A stretch of 32,876 nt of DNA. It comes from Gammaproteobacteria bacterium 39-13. GTDB lineage: Bacteria > Pseudomonadota > Gammaproteobacteria > Berkiellales > Berkiellaceae. Both the position numbers and the translations under genes were made by a program. The first letter of the stretch is position 1. Every line of letters starts with the position of its first letter. This document shows, one piece after another, positions 18,583-27,195 of this stretch. Under the pieces are notes generated by a model that was given only the letters and a program-made list of their open reading frames with translations, was not told the DNA's origin and made no database searches. The DNA lies in NCBI GenBank assembly GCA_001898235.1, contig MKTN01000070.1, positions 1-32,876 on the forward strand, in the 5' to 3' direction.

Positions 18583-18990
18583 ATTCCATCTCCCCTCCTA
18601 TGCTTAGATAAGAGGATTAAAATTTTTTTTCTCTATGCTCTTAAGTCTATCCCTTAAAAAAGTTGGGATCCAGACACGTGTAATGGATCGGTGAATGTTG
18701 CGTTGCACATTTACAAAAATACTGAGTTTACTAACATTGTAATTCTTGAACAAAACTGAGTTGTATACCTAGAATCAATTAAGGGGTAAAAGAATTTTTT
18801 CGTGCAGATTAAGTTTTAGGGCAGTAAGGCTATCCATCTCAACTGCAAAGCCAAAGGGATACCTTCCTGAAATCAATTAAAAATATACTCAAACCAGTTT
18901 GCATTTAGGCAAGACGGCAAGCTAGGAGCAACAAGAGCGTATATAAAATACATGACTGTTGTGAAGAGCGCAGCCTGTAAAGGAGTGAAA
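18583..18990. other. Long divergent leader, pepN / prkA
   Basis: About 400 bp without a convincing gene. An ATG at 18952 opens 13 extra codons in frame with prkA, but family length and the ribosome site argue against it. The region holds AT-rich runs and a direct repeat ACTGAGTT (about 18721 and 18758). I searched by eye for a sigma-54 pattern (GG-N10-GC), since E. coli yeaG responds to nitrogen starvation, and found none with correct spacing. Promoters for both genes must lie here but cannot be placed. Confidence 0.4.
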
Positions 18991-20916
18991 ATGGACGTAT
19001 TCAGCAGCTTTAAAGATCGCTACGAAGGCCGTTACAAGCAAGAAGAATATAGTCTGCAAGAATACTTAGCACTGTGCAAACAAGATCCTATGGCTTACGC
19101 AAATAGCGCAGAACGCCTTCTCGCAGCCATTGGCGAACCCAAACTGATCGATACCAGCAAAGATCGCAGACTAAGCCGCATTTTCTCTAACAAGGTCATC
19201 AAACTGTATGATTCCTTTGAAACCTTCTATGGTATGGAAGAACCCATTGAACAAATTGTTTCATTTCTTAAGCATGCCGCTCAAGGATTAGAAGAAAAGA
19301 AACAAATATTATACCTTTTGGGACCTGTTGGTGGCGGAAAATCTTCCCTAGCAGAACGTCTTAAAGCATTAATGGAAAAAATTCCTTTTTACGCCCTAAA
19401 AGGATCTCCAGTACATGAATCTCCCTTGGGGTTATTTAACCCCGAAGAAGACGGTCCCATTCTTGAAGAAGAATATGGGATCCCTAGACGTTACATCGAA
19501 AGTATTATGTCTCCCTGGGCGGTTAAACGTCTTTATGAATTTAATGGCGATATTAATCAATTTCGAGTAGTTAAACTTTGGCCTTCACGTTTAAGTCAGC
19601 AGGCTGTTGCTAAAACCGAGCCTGGAGATGAAAACAACCAGGACATTTCATCTTTGGTGGGTAAAGTAGATATTCGCAAACTAGAACAATACGCCCAAGA
19701 TGATCCTGATGCATACAGTTATTCAGGTGGGTTATGTAAAGCCAACCGTGGCTTACTTGAGTTTGTTGAAATGTTTAAAGCACCTATTAAAGTGTTGCAT
19801 CCTCTTTTGACAGCGACTCAAGAAGGCAATTACAACGCAACTGAAGGCTCGGCCTCTATTCCTTTTGACGGTATCATCATGGCACATTCCAACGAAAGTG
19901 AATGGCTGACCTTCAAAAATAACAAGCATAACGAAGCTTTCTTAGATCGCGTTTATATTGTTAAAGTACCTTACTGCTTGAGGGTGACTGAAGAAATTCA
20001 AATATACAAGAAGCTTCTAATCAACAGCTCGTTAAGAGAGGCCCATTGTGCCCCAAGTACCCTAAAAATGCTGGGGCAATTTTCAGTATTATCTCGCTTA
20101 AAAGAGCCAGAAAATTCAAGCATATTCTCTAAAATGCGAGTGTATGATGGTGAGAATTTAAAAGACACTGATCCCAAAGCAAAATCTTATCAAGAATACA
20201 GAGATTTTGCTGGCGTCGATGAGGGAATGACAGGACTCTCGACCCGTTTTGCCTTTAAGATACTCTCCAAAGTGTTTAACTTTGATACCTCTGAAGTTGC
20301 TGCCAATCCTGTGCATTTGTTATATGTATTAGAACAGCAAATCGAGCGCGAACAGTTTCCACCTGACGTGGCTGAACGTTATCTTTCTTATATCAAGGGT
20401 TATCTCACCCCTCGCTATGTGGAGTTTATAGGCAAAGAAATCCAAACAGCTTATCTTGAATCCTATTCTGAATATGGGCAAAACATTTTTGACAGATATG
20501 TCACCTATGCGGATTTTTGGATCCAAGATCAAGAATATCGAGATCCTGATACCGGTGAAATTCTTGATAGACGAGCCCTAAATGACGAGTTAGAAAAAAT
20601 TGAAAAACCGGCTGGGATTAGCAATCCAAAAGATTTTCGAAATGAAATCGTTAATTTTGTATTGCGTGCTCGTGCCAATAACCGTGGTAAAAATCCAAGC
20701 TGGACTAGCTATGAAAAGTTAAGAGTCGTCATAGAGAAGAAAATGTTCTCCAATACTGAAGATCTTTTACCTGTGATTTCCTTCAATGCAAAAGCATCTG
20801 TGGATGAAAAGAAGAAACACCAGGAATTTGTTGATCGTATGGTAGATAAAGGGTATACGCCAAAGCAAGTGCGTTTATTGTGTGAATGGTACTTACGCGT
20901 TCGTAAGTCATCCTAG
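18991..20916 (+). CDS. prkA: PrkA/YeaG stress-response AAA+ protein kinase
   Basis: AAA+ ATPase fused to a C-terminal kinase-like domain. In enterobacteria YeaG acts with YeaH in adaptation to nitrogen starvation and stationary phase, and Bacillus PrkA functions in sporulation. I start at ATG 18991 because AAGGAGTG lies just upstream and the protein then aligns end to end with YeaG (641 against about 644 residues), beginning [12 protein letters not shown]. The ATP site GPVGGGKSS is at 111-119 (Lys117). Very conserved stretches follow: [51 protein letters not shown] and [20 protein letters not shown]. The C-terminus ends [13 protein letters not shown] as in E. coli. It is the first gene of a three-gene operon, 8 bp before yeaH. 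Confidence 0.97.
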   Translation: MDVFSSFKDRYEGRYKQEEYSLQEYLALCKQDPMAYANSAERLLAAIGEPKLIDTSKDRRLSRIFSNKVIKLYDSFETFYGMEEPIEQIVSFLKHAAQGLEEKKQILYLLGPVGGGKSSLAERLKALMEKIPFYALKGSPVHESPLGLFNPEEDGPILEEEYGIPRRYIESIMSPWAVKRLYEFNGDINQFRVVKLWPSRLSQQAVAKTEPGDENNQDISSLVGKVDIRKLEQYAQDDPDAYSYSGGLCKANRGLLEFVEMFKAPIKVLHPLLTATQEGNYNATEGSASIPFDGIIMAHSNESEWLTFKNNKHNEAFLDRVYIVKVPYCLRVTEEIQIYKKLLINSSLREAHCAPSTLKMLGQFSVLSRLKEPENSSIFSKMRVYDGENLKDTDPKAKSYQEYRDFAGVDEGMTGLSTRFAFKILSKVFNFDTSEVAANPVHLLYVLEQQIEREQFPPDVAERYLSYIKGYLTPRYVEFIGKEIQTAYLESYSEYGQNIFDRYVTYADFWIQDQEYRDPDTGEILDRRALNDELEKIEKPAGISNPKDFRNEIVNFVLRARANNRGKNPSWTSYEKLRVVIEKKMFSNTEDLLPVISFNAKASVDEKKKHQEFVDRMVDKGYTPKQVRLLCEWYLRVRKSS

Positions 20917-20924
20917 GGGGCACC

Positions 20925-22199
20925 TTGTCGCGTTTTGTGGATAGACGTCCCAATGGGCGCCATAAAAGTGCCGTAAATCGGCAACGTTTTATGCGTCGCT
21001 TCAAAAAACAGATCCAAGAAGCTGTGCGTGAAGCTATTTCAGGTCGCAGTATCAAGGAAGTGGATGAAAGCGGCGAAAAAATCACTATCCCGGCCAAGGA
21101 TATTTCTGAACCCACCTTTTCCTATGGGGAAGGAGGAGTGCGGAACATTATCTTGCCAGGAAACAAAGATTTTATTCCAGGCGATCTGATCCGTCGCCCC
21201 TCCCATGGTGGTGGACGTGGCGGAAGCCAAGCGAGTAATTCCGCTCAAGAAGGCATGGATGATTTTGTTTTTGAAATTTCCAAAGAAGAGTTTTTGGATT
21301 TATTCTTTGAAGATCTTGCTTTGCCTAACCTGGTTAAAACGCAGGTTGCTAAAATTCCCTCTTTCAAATCAGTACGTGCAGGATTCACTCAAGATGGTAC
21401 GCCCGCTAACATTAACGTCATCCGCTCATTGAAAGACGCCATTGGCAGACGCATGGCTTTATCCGCACCTAAAAAGAAAGAAATAGAAGCATTGGAAAAA
21501 GAGCTTGATACATTACTTGAAATTTCCAAAGACTCACCGCGTATTAATGAGATCCGGGAAAAAATATCTGTATTAAAGAAAAAAATTGAGAATATTCCTT
21601 TTATCGATCCATTTGATCTCAAATATAATTATCGCGTCCGAAGACCGATGCCGACCACTCAAGCGGTCATGTTCTGCTTGATGGACGTTTCCGGCTCAAT
21701 GGATGAGGCGAAAAAGGATATTGCAAAACGCTTTTTCATTTTACTTTATTTGTTCCTAAGTCGCACCTATGAAAGCGTTGAGGTGGTATTTATTCGACAT
21801 CATACCTCAGCAAAGGAGGTCGATGAAGAAGAGTTTTTTTATTCACGAGAAACCGGCGGAACGGTTGTTTCAAGCGCCTTAGAGCTAATGAAAGAAGTCA
21901 TGGTAGCAAGATACCCAACAAGTGACTGGAATATTTATGCAGCACAAGCTTCCGATGGTGATAACTGGAATAATGATTCCCCACGCTGCAAAGATATCTT
22001 AATCAACGATATACTACCTTTCGTTCAATATTTTGCTTATGTAGAAATTATGCCCAGACATCATCAAAGTTTGTGGGAAGCTTATATTACGGTCAAAGAA
22101 CAGTGCCCACAATTTGCCATGCAAAATATAGAAGATGTCAAAGATATTTACCCCGTTTTTAGGGAACTATTTAAACGCCAAGAAATAAGTTCGGGTTAA
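20925..22199 (+). CDS. yeaH: YeaH family protein with von Willebrand A-like domain
   Basis: DUF444 protein that partners PrkA/YeaG. Its molecular activity is unknown, but VWA proteins paired with AAA+ ATPases usually act as metal-dependent adaptors. The start is TTG at 20925, supported by AGGGGG four nt upstream and by an N-terminus matching YeaH ([12 protein letters not shown]...NRQRF). Length is 424 (E. coli 427). Residues 92-105 are Gly/Ser-rich. Residues 112-136 are the conserved [14 protein letters not shown] region, and a probable coiled coil lies at 183-222. The VWA metal site DVSGSMD is at 254-260, followed by [23 protein letters not shown] core strands and ETGGT. It overlaps nothing and runs 8 bp after prkA and 9 bp before the chosen spoVR start, so it is clearly co-transcribed. 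Confidence 0.96.
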   Translation: MSRFVDRRPNGRHKSAVNRQRFMRRFKKQIQEAVREAISGRSIKEVDESGEKITIPAKDISEPTFSYGEGGVRNIILPGNKDFIPGDLIRRPSHGGGRGGSQASNSAQEGMDDFVFEISKEEFLDLFFEDLALPNLVKTQVAKIPSFKSVRAGFTQDGTPANINVIRSLKDAIGRRMALSAPKKKEIEALEKELDTLLEISKDSPRINEIREKISVLKKKIENIPFIDPFDLKYNYRVRRPMPTTQAVMFCLMDVSGSMDEAKKDIAKRFFILLYLFLSRTYESVEVVFIRHHTSAKEVDEEEFFYSRETGGTVVSSALELMKEVMVARYPTSDWNIYAAQASDGDNWNNDSPRCKDILINDILPFVQYFAYVEIMPRHHQSLWEAYITVKEQCPQFAMQNIEDVKDIYPVFRELFKRQEISSG

Positions 22200-22208
22200 G
22201 GGATGGCT

Positions 22209-23738
22209 ATGCCCAAAAGAAAAGATCACATTATTTCCCGATCATCAGAATGGACTTATGAACTTTTGCTGCGTTATGACAAAGAAATTAGCCGTATTGC
22301 CGAATCCTACAAGCTCGATACTTATCCAAATCAAATTGAAATTATCAATGCAGAACAAATGTTAGATGCTTACTCTTCAGTGGGCATGCCGTTAGGATAT
22401 AGTCACTGGTCTTTTGGCAAACAGTTTCTCAACGTAGAAAAAAGTTATAAACGCGGTTATATGGGGTTAGCCTATGAGCTCGTTATTAATTCTAACCCTT
22501 GCATTGCTTACTTAATGGAAGAAAATACACTGACCATGCAAGCATTAGTGATAGCACATGCCTGCTATGGTCATAATTCGTTTTTTAAAGGTAATTACCT
22601 TTTCAAAACCTGGACAAGCCCAGACTCCATCATTGATTACCTGGTTTTTGCAAAAAACTACGTTGCACAATGTGAAGAGCTTTATGGCATTGACACTGTA
22701 GAAGAAATTTTAGATGCATGCCATGCATTAATGAATCACGGCGTAGACAGATATAAGCGTCCGAATAAGATCTCTCTACAAGAAGAAAAGGCTCGCCAAG
22801 CAAAACGTGCAGAATACTTACAGACGCTTGTTAATGAATTATGGCGCACCCTTCCTTCGAAAAAAAACCGCGAGCAGGCTGAAGAAGAAACACGTTTCCC
22901 AGAAGAACCACAAGAAAATATCCTATATTTTGTGGAAAAACACGCTCCACTTTTAGAGCCTTGGCAACGAGAATTGGTGCGTATTGTTCGTAAAATGGCA
23001 CAATACTTTTATCCACAAAGACAAACTAAAGTGATGAACGAAGGATGGGCAACATTTTGGCATTACACCATCATCAATCAGTTATTTGATGAAGGTTTAG
23101 TGAATAATGATTTTATGATGGAGTTTTTACACAATCATACCAATGTGATTTATCAACCACCCTTTGAAAGTCAGTTTTATAGTGGGCTCAATCCTTATAC
23201 GCTTGGCTTCACCATGTTTTGCGATATCAGGCGTATTTGTGAAAATCCGACCGAAGAAGACCAAAAATGGTTCCCAGATATTGCTGGTAGCAACTGGGTT
23301 GAAACCTTAGATTTTGCCATGCGTAATTTCAAAGATGAAAGTTTTATTGCCCAATTTCTTTCGCCGAAAGTAATACGCGATCTAAAACTTTTTTCTATCC
23401 TAGATGATGAAAATCGTGAAGATCTTGAGGTGACGTTTATTCATGATGATGATGGCTATAGAAATGTTCGTCAACTTTTAAGTGAAAATTACAATTTAGG
23501 TAATCAGGAACCTGATATCCAGGTTTTCAATGTAGATAGAAAAGGCGATCGCTCGCTGACTTTACGTTACACGCAACGAAATCATCGCCCCTTAAGTGAT
23601 TCTACACAAGAAGTACTTAAGCATCTTTACACTTTATGGGGATTTCCAGTCAAATTGGAAATGTTAAGTGAAGATGGCAAAGTGCAACTTTTATATCAAT
23701 GTCCTCCCAAAAAAGAAGGGCAAGAGAGCTCAAATTAA
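22209..23738 (+). CDS. ycgB: SpoVR/YcgB family protein
   Basis: SpoVR-like protein. Bacillus SpoVR is needed for normal spore cortex, and in gammaproteobacteria the family (YcgB) is linked to the YeaG/YeaH stress module. No enzymatic activity is established. I chose the second ATG (22209, 509 residues) because AAGGGA is 5 nt before it, whereas the first ATG at 22203 sits directly on that site. Conserved blocks include WSFGKQF, YELVINSNPCIAYLMEEN, IAHACYGHNSFFKGNYLF and KVMNEGWATFWHY, whose His and Glu residues suggest a metal site. The C-terminal third is the more variable YcgB tail. In E. coli ycgB lies away from yeaGH. Here it completes the operon. Confidence 0.95.
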   Translation: MPKRKDHIISRSSEWTYELLLRYDKEISRIAESYKLDTYPNQIEIINAEQMLDAYSSVGMPLGYSHWSFGKQFLNVEKSYKRGYMGLAYELVINSNPCIAYLMEENTLTMQALVIAHACYGHNSFFKGNYLFKTWTSPDSIIDYLVFAKNYVAQCEELYGIDTVEEILDACHALMNHGVDRYKRPNKISLQEEKARQAKRAEYLQTLVNELWRTLPSKKNREQAEEETRFPEEPQENILYFVEKHAPLLEPWQRELVRIVRKMAQYFYPQRQTKVMNEGWATFWHYTIINQLFDEGLVNNDFMMEFLHNHTNVIYQPPFESQFYSGLNPYTLGFTMFCDIRRICENPTEEDQKWFPDIAGSNWVETLDFAMRNFKDESFIAQFLSPKVIRDLKLFSILDDENREDLEVTFIHDDDGYRNVRQLLSENYNLGNQEPDIQVFNVDRKGDRSLTLRYTQRNHRPLSDSTQEVLKHLYTLWGFPVKLEMLSEDGKVQLLYQCPPKKEGQESSN

Positions 23739-24098
23739 ATCCAACTAGCACACTGCTTCCGTTTATTCAGAGTGATCTATGAAAAAAATCTCTTTGCTGC
23801 TATTTACAAAAATAAATTTACCCAAAGAACCTTAGTGAATTCGAAAAAGCGCTCAAGAAATTTACTGTTAAAAATTAAGATACGTTTAGCATCCATGTTT
23901 TAGATAACTCATCAATGCTCAGCTGTTTTGAAGTGATTATTCGCGCAAATATTCGATCTACAGCTTAGCCTTTCATGATGACCTTTTATCTAAAATAACA
24001 AAGTTAACAAACTTTTAATGTTGACTGCCCCTCCTCCTCTTTGTAAAATCGAAATCCTTCATACGCTCTGATAACCACACCTAATATTAAGAAGTAAC
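23739..24098. other. Gene-free region after spoVR, with a possible coding remnant
   Basis: 360 bp without a supported gene. An 18-codon frame at 23779-23835 (MKKISLLLFTKINLPKEP) is followed, one base out of frame, by codons reading EFEKALKKFTVKN up to a stop at 23876-23878. This could be a decayed short gene, or chance in AT-rich DNA. No strong terminator for the upstream operon is visible. Promoter signals for the symporter gene are likely in 23980-24085 but cannot be placed confidently. Confidence 0.25.
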
Positions 24099-25442
24099 AT
24101 GATAGACGAATTTAAAAACCTACTCTCTCTTTACCTTCTTATTCCTATGGTTGCCGTTGTAGGCCTTGCATTTTCCTTGAGATTTCGCTTTGTGCAATGC
24201 ACGCACATGCTGAAAGCTTGGAAATTCTTTATCGGCGATAGAGATCCAAGCGGTAAACGCTCAAGCTCTTTTAGCGCAGTTTCGGCTGTCCTCGGTGGAA
24301 ACCTAGGAACTGGAAATATTTCTGGGATCGCCGTAGCGCTCACCATGGGTGGTCCAGGTGCCCTATTTTGGATGTGGATTATTGCAACCCTGGGCGCCAT
24401 CCTGAAGTTCGTGAATTGCACCTTAGGCGTGCTTTATAGACAAAAAGATGCCGATGGTGAATTCGTCGGCGGCCCGATGTACTATTTATCAAAGGGTTTA
24501 GGCTTAAAACGTACAGCCAAACTTTACTGTATTCTCGCTATTTTTGCCGCACTCTCAGTGGGCAACCTAGTACAAATGAATTCCTTAGCATTACCCTTCA
24601 CGCAAGCTGGCGTTCCTCCCTTGTTAACTGGAGTCGGCATGAGCTTTATCGTGGCCATGGTGATTTTAGGAGGGTTAAAGCGCTTTTCTGCTGTTGCTTC
24701 CGTATTAGTACCTTTTATGGCTATTGCTTACGTGGCGGCTTGCTTAATCATCCTATTATTAAATATTGATAAAGTGCTCCCTGCCTTTGGATTGATTCTA
24801 CAAGCTGCGTTTGAACCACTTTCTGTTGCAGGTGGTGTTGCAGGTTACACCGTTTTACAAGGCATGCGCGTAGGATTTGATAGGGGTTTATTTGCAACTG
24901 ACGTCGGGGTAGGGATTGATTCTATCATCCATTCTTCAGTCCAGAGCAAAACCTCTATGACTGAAACTGCCCTCACCCAAGGATTGATCAGCACGCTTTC
25001 GCCGCTTATCGTCATGGTCGTGTGCACCTTAACTGGACTTGTTTTAATTACCACAGGAACATGGACCGGCACTGGCCTTGAAAGTACCAACTTATGCATT
25101 GAGGCATTTAAACGCGGTTTTGGCTTTGAATTTGCAGGCCATATCATCACCGTGACATTGTTTTTCTTTGCTTATACGACTATTTTAACTTGGTCATTTT
25201 GTGCTGATAAAGCAGTAGAATACCTCTTTTCAAGAAAAATGATCCGCCCATTTCAATATCTATTCGTAGCAATTATTCCATTAGGCGCCTTGTTTCACGT
25301 TGGTGTTGTGTGGACAGTTGCTGATATTTTTATGAATTTGATGTTGGTTATTAACGTGGCAGGTTTGATTGGTCTATGCCGTCATGTCATGCTGCTTTAT
25401 ACCAATCCTGAAAGAAAACGAATTTTCTTAGAAAGCAATTAA
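24099..25442 (+). CDS. Sodium:alanine/glycine symporter, AGCS family
   Basis: Inner-membrane Na+-coupled amino-acid importer (TC 2.A.25), normally for alanine or glycine. The 447 residues carry about 10-11 hydrophobic segments. The family signature is near residues 63-93: AVLGGNLGTGNISGIA followed by GGPGALFWMWI. Further family stretches are FVGGPMYYLSKGLGL, SVGNLVQMNSLA and, near the C-terminal third, DVGVGIDSIIHSSVQ, where most relatives have a GxGSAPIAHAAA-like sequence. The N-terminus is short, beginning a few residues before the first membrane helix, as expected. The ribosome site is weak (GAAG). It is a single gene ended by a 10-bp hairpin. With PepN and glutamate dehydrogenase in the same window it fits growth on amino acids. 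Substrate specificity is inferred. Confidence 0.92.
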   Translation: MIDEFKNLLSLYLLIPMVAVVGLAFSLRFRFVQCTHMLKAWKFFIGDRDPSGKRSSSFSAVSAVLGGNLGTGNISGIAVALTMGGPGALFWMWIIATLGAILKFVNCTLGVLYRQKDADGEFVGGPMYYLSKGLGLKRTAKLYCILAIFAALSVGNLVQMNSLALPFTQAGVPPLLTGVGMSFIVAMVILGGLKRFSAVASVLVPFMAIAYVAACLIILLLNIDKVLPAFGLILQAAFEPLSVAGGVAGYTVLQGMRVGFDRGLFATDVGVGIDSIIHSSVQSKTSMTETALTQGLISTLSPLIVMVVCTLTGLVLITTGTWTGTGLESTNLCIEAFKRGFGFEFAGHIITVTLFFFAYTTILTWSFCADKAVEYLFSRKMIRPFQYLFVAIIPLGALFHVGVVWTVADIFMNLMLVINVAGLIGLCRHVMLLYTNPERKRIFLESN

Positions 25443-25448
25443 TCAATA

Positions 25449-25472
25449 AGGCCCCTTTTTTCAAAGGGGCCT
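25449..25472. terminator. Bidirectional terminator hairpin
   Basis: Positions 25449-25458 pair perfectly with 25463-25472 (AGGCCCCTTT/AAAGGGGCCT) around a 4-nt loop. It lies 7 bp after the symporter stop and 7 bp before the stop of the convergent minus-strand gene. The sequence beyond it on the plus strand is T-rich but interrupted. Position and symmetry support a shared terminator. Confidence 0.75.
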
Positions 25473-25478
25473 ACATTC

Positions 25479-26117
25479 CTATCTTTTCTTGTTTGTTTTG
25501 TTATGTTTTCTAGTTGCAACCTCAGGCTGAGCAACGCGCTCAGGTTCAATACCATCCTTTCCATCAAATAAGAAAGTCAAATATTGCATGCTTGATAAAT
25601 CTTGATCCCAAGGATCGCTTAGGATTTCGACATCACTATCAGCCTCATAATCTAATTCATCGTCGTGTTTTCGCTCATCGCATTCATTATCGGTTACAGC
25701 CAATAAAGCCAAATGTTGGCGTAGATCCTCTTGCTCCTTGTCCATCTTTTCGATTTCATATTCTTTTAAACTTTGCTTAAGTTGATAAACAACCATATCC
25801 AAAGAAGAAACTTTGGCCTCGGGTTGATAAATGGTGATGGACGCACCAGATGAAAGATCAAAGACCTTGCCATCACGTTTAAACAAAATATTTAATTTTG
25901 GTGGAAAACTAATCTTTTTATTAGCAAGAGCTGCAAAAAAATCTTCAAAGGCCACACTGCCCATTTTTAAATAAACTTTATCTGGCGACCTAGCAATAAT
26001 TTCTTTGATGATATGTTGCAATTGACGTCTCACCCACTCAGCCTGTTTATCAGAACATGCCAAGTGCTGGATAACATAATCGATCACACTATTAATTTGC
26101 TTTGACGTATAAGACAT
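25479..26117 (-). CDS. Unrecognised protein with acidic C-terminal region and basic tail
   Basis: I do not recognise this 212-residue protein. ATG at 26117 has GGGAG six nt upstream, so the start is good. Residues 1-45 look helical. Residues 46-105 look like a small alpha/beta unit with strands KLNILFKRDGKVFDL and ASITIYQ. Residues 110-140 are a charged helix, probably coiled coil. Residues 143-174 are strongly acidic, and the last ten residues are basic (RKHNKTNKKR). There are no membrane segments and no signal peptide. It precedes no obvious partner, with the DUF2797 gene 69 bp upstream on the same strand, so the two may share a transcript. The charge pattern and basic tail are compatible with a host-directed protein or a nucleic-acid-binding factor. 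Neither is shown. Confidence 0.75.
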   Translation of the reverse strand: MSYTSKQINSVIDYVIQHLACSDKQAEWVRRQLQHIIKEIIARSPDKVYLKMGSVAFEDFFAALANKKISFPPKLNILFKRDGKVFDLSSGASITIYQPEAKVSSLDMVVYQLKQSLKEYEIEKMDKEQEDLRQHLALLAVTDNECDERKHDDELDYEADSDVEILSDPWDQDLSSMQYLTFLFDGKDGIEPERVAQPEVATRKHNKTNKKR

Positions 26118-26186
26118 AACCTACTCCCTACAAAAAAGAGCCTATGCTATGCCTTTGCTTTATCACTGACAAGAACCAAGTTAAGA

Positions 26187-27014
26187 TTAGTTGGAAACAG
26201 TTATCTCTACTTCGTAACCACCATACTTTCGAATATTAATGACACCAGTATCAAAAATAAGATATTGGCCTTTGATCCCTGATAAAGTCCCAGCGATAAC
26301 ATCTGTTTTATCAAAGGAGAGAGAGGAGATTTTTTTCGGGTATTGCAGTACAGGATATTCAAACCGCTCTATAGTAGACGTCTCGATGGCAATAATGGCT
26401 TGCTCGCCAAATTGTGCGCGGATATCTGTTAACTCACTTTGCATTTTCGCTAACAATCGCTCCCGTTCACACCATAAATCTACACTATCATCTTGTCCTG
26501 ACAACATTTTTCGCCAATTTGTTTTATCTGAAACCATTTTTGCAATTGCTACTTCGAGCAGACCAGAAATCCGCCTGGAGGCAACCTCAAAAAGAGGTAA
26601 AGCAGTCACTGCACCTTGATCTATCCATCTTGTGGGGATCTGCGTTTTGCGCGTAATACCAACTTTTATGCCAGAAGCATTCGCTAGATAAACCACATGT
26701 GGGATCATGCAATGTGATTGCCCCCACGTGGGCTCTCTGCAGGTGCCTAGGTGAAAATGACAACGCTCAGGTTTTAGAATACACAAATCATTTTGTGCTA
26801 GTTTTTGCGTGCAAGGAAAACAATATCCATTTTGAAAGCTTTTTTTAATACTGCGCTGACAAGCCAAACAATTAATTTTTTGAGTAAAACGTAAACTTAA
26901 GGTTTTCCCTAAAAAGTCATTTAAGGCAAGCCGCTCCGTCCCTAAAGGAAGTTCATAAGAGACAGGGGTTGTGGCCGTCACCACCATTTTAGAGATATTG
27001 CCAGCTAACTTCAT
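26187..27014 (-). CDS. DUF2797 family protein, Cys-rich with GIY-YIG-like core
   Basis: Conserved gammaproteobacterial protein of unknown function. I start at ATG 27014 (275 residues), which has TAGGTG just upstream; a GTG two codons earlier is the longer alternative. After MKLAGNISKM come the zinc-ribbon-like cysteines 49, 52, 65 and 68 (CLAC...CFPC), then Cys 78, 85, 92 and 102 in CILKPERCHFHLGTC and the following segment. Residues 107-134 read VVYLANASG, KVGITR and PTRWIDQGA. This spacing resembles the start of a GIY-YIG nuclease (Y...KVGxT...R). TNWRKMLSG and a C-terminal beta-rich part follow. The family resemblance is clear from these blocks. Metal binding and nuclease activity are inferences. 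Confidence 0.85.
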   Translation of the reverse strand: MKLAGNISKMVVTATTPVSYELPLGTERLALNDFLGKTLSLRFTQKINCLACQRSIKKSFQNGYCFPCTQKLAQNDLCILKPERCHFHLGTCREPTWGQSHCMIPHVVYLANASGIKVGITRKTQIPTRWIDQGAVTALPLFEVASRRISGLLEVAIAKMVSDKTNWRKMLSGQDDSVDLWCERERLLAKMQSELTDIRAQFGEQAIIAIETSTIERFEYPVLQYPKKISSLSFDKTDVIAGTLSGIKGQYLIFDTGVINIRKYGGYEVEITVSN

Positions 27015-27195
27015 ATTCACCTACTTTAAAAAGCTGAGCCAATCATAAACAGATATGACAAGAAAGCCAAAATTATATAGAATTATCACGCCACAAAACT
27101 TATCTAACAAACTAATAAGTGGCGCTATGTTTTTGAGAAAGCATAGTCCAACCATTTTGCATGGAAGCCTGTCAAAATAATACGGGTGAATTCTT

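Noticed and set aside
18583..18951. Sigma-54 promoter for prkA
   Set aside because: Candidate GG and GC pairs near 18685-18705 have 8 or 13 nt between them, not the required 10.
18952..18990. Upstream ATG extending PrkA by 13 residues
   Set aside because: The extension has no family counterpart, and a strong Shine-Dalgarno sequence precedes ATG 18991.
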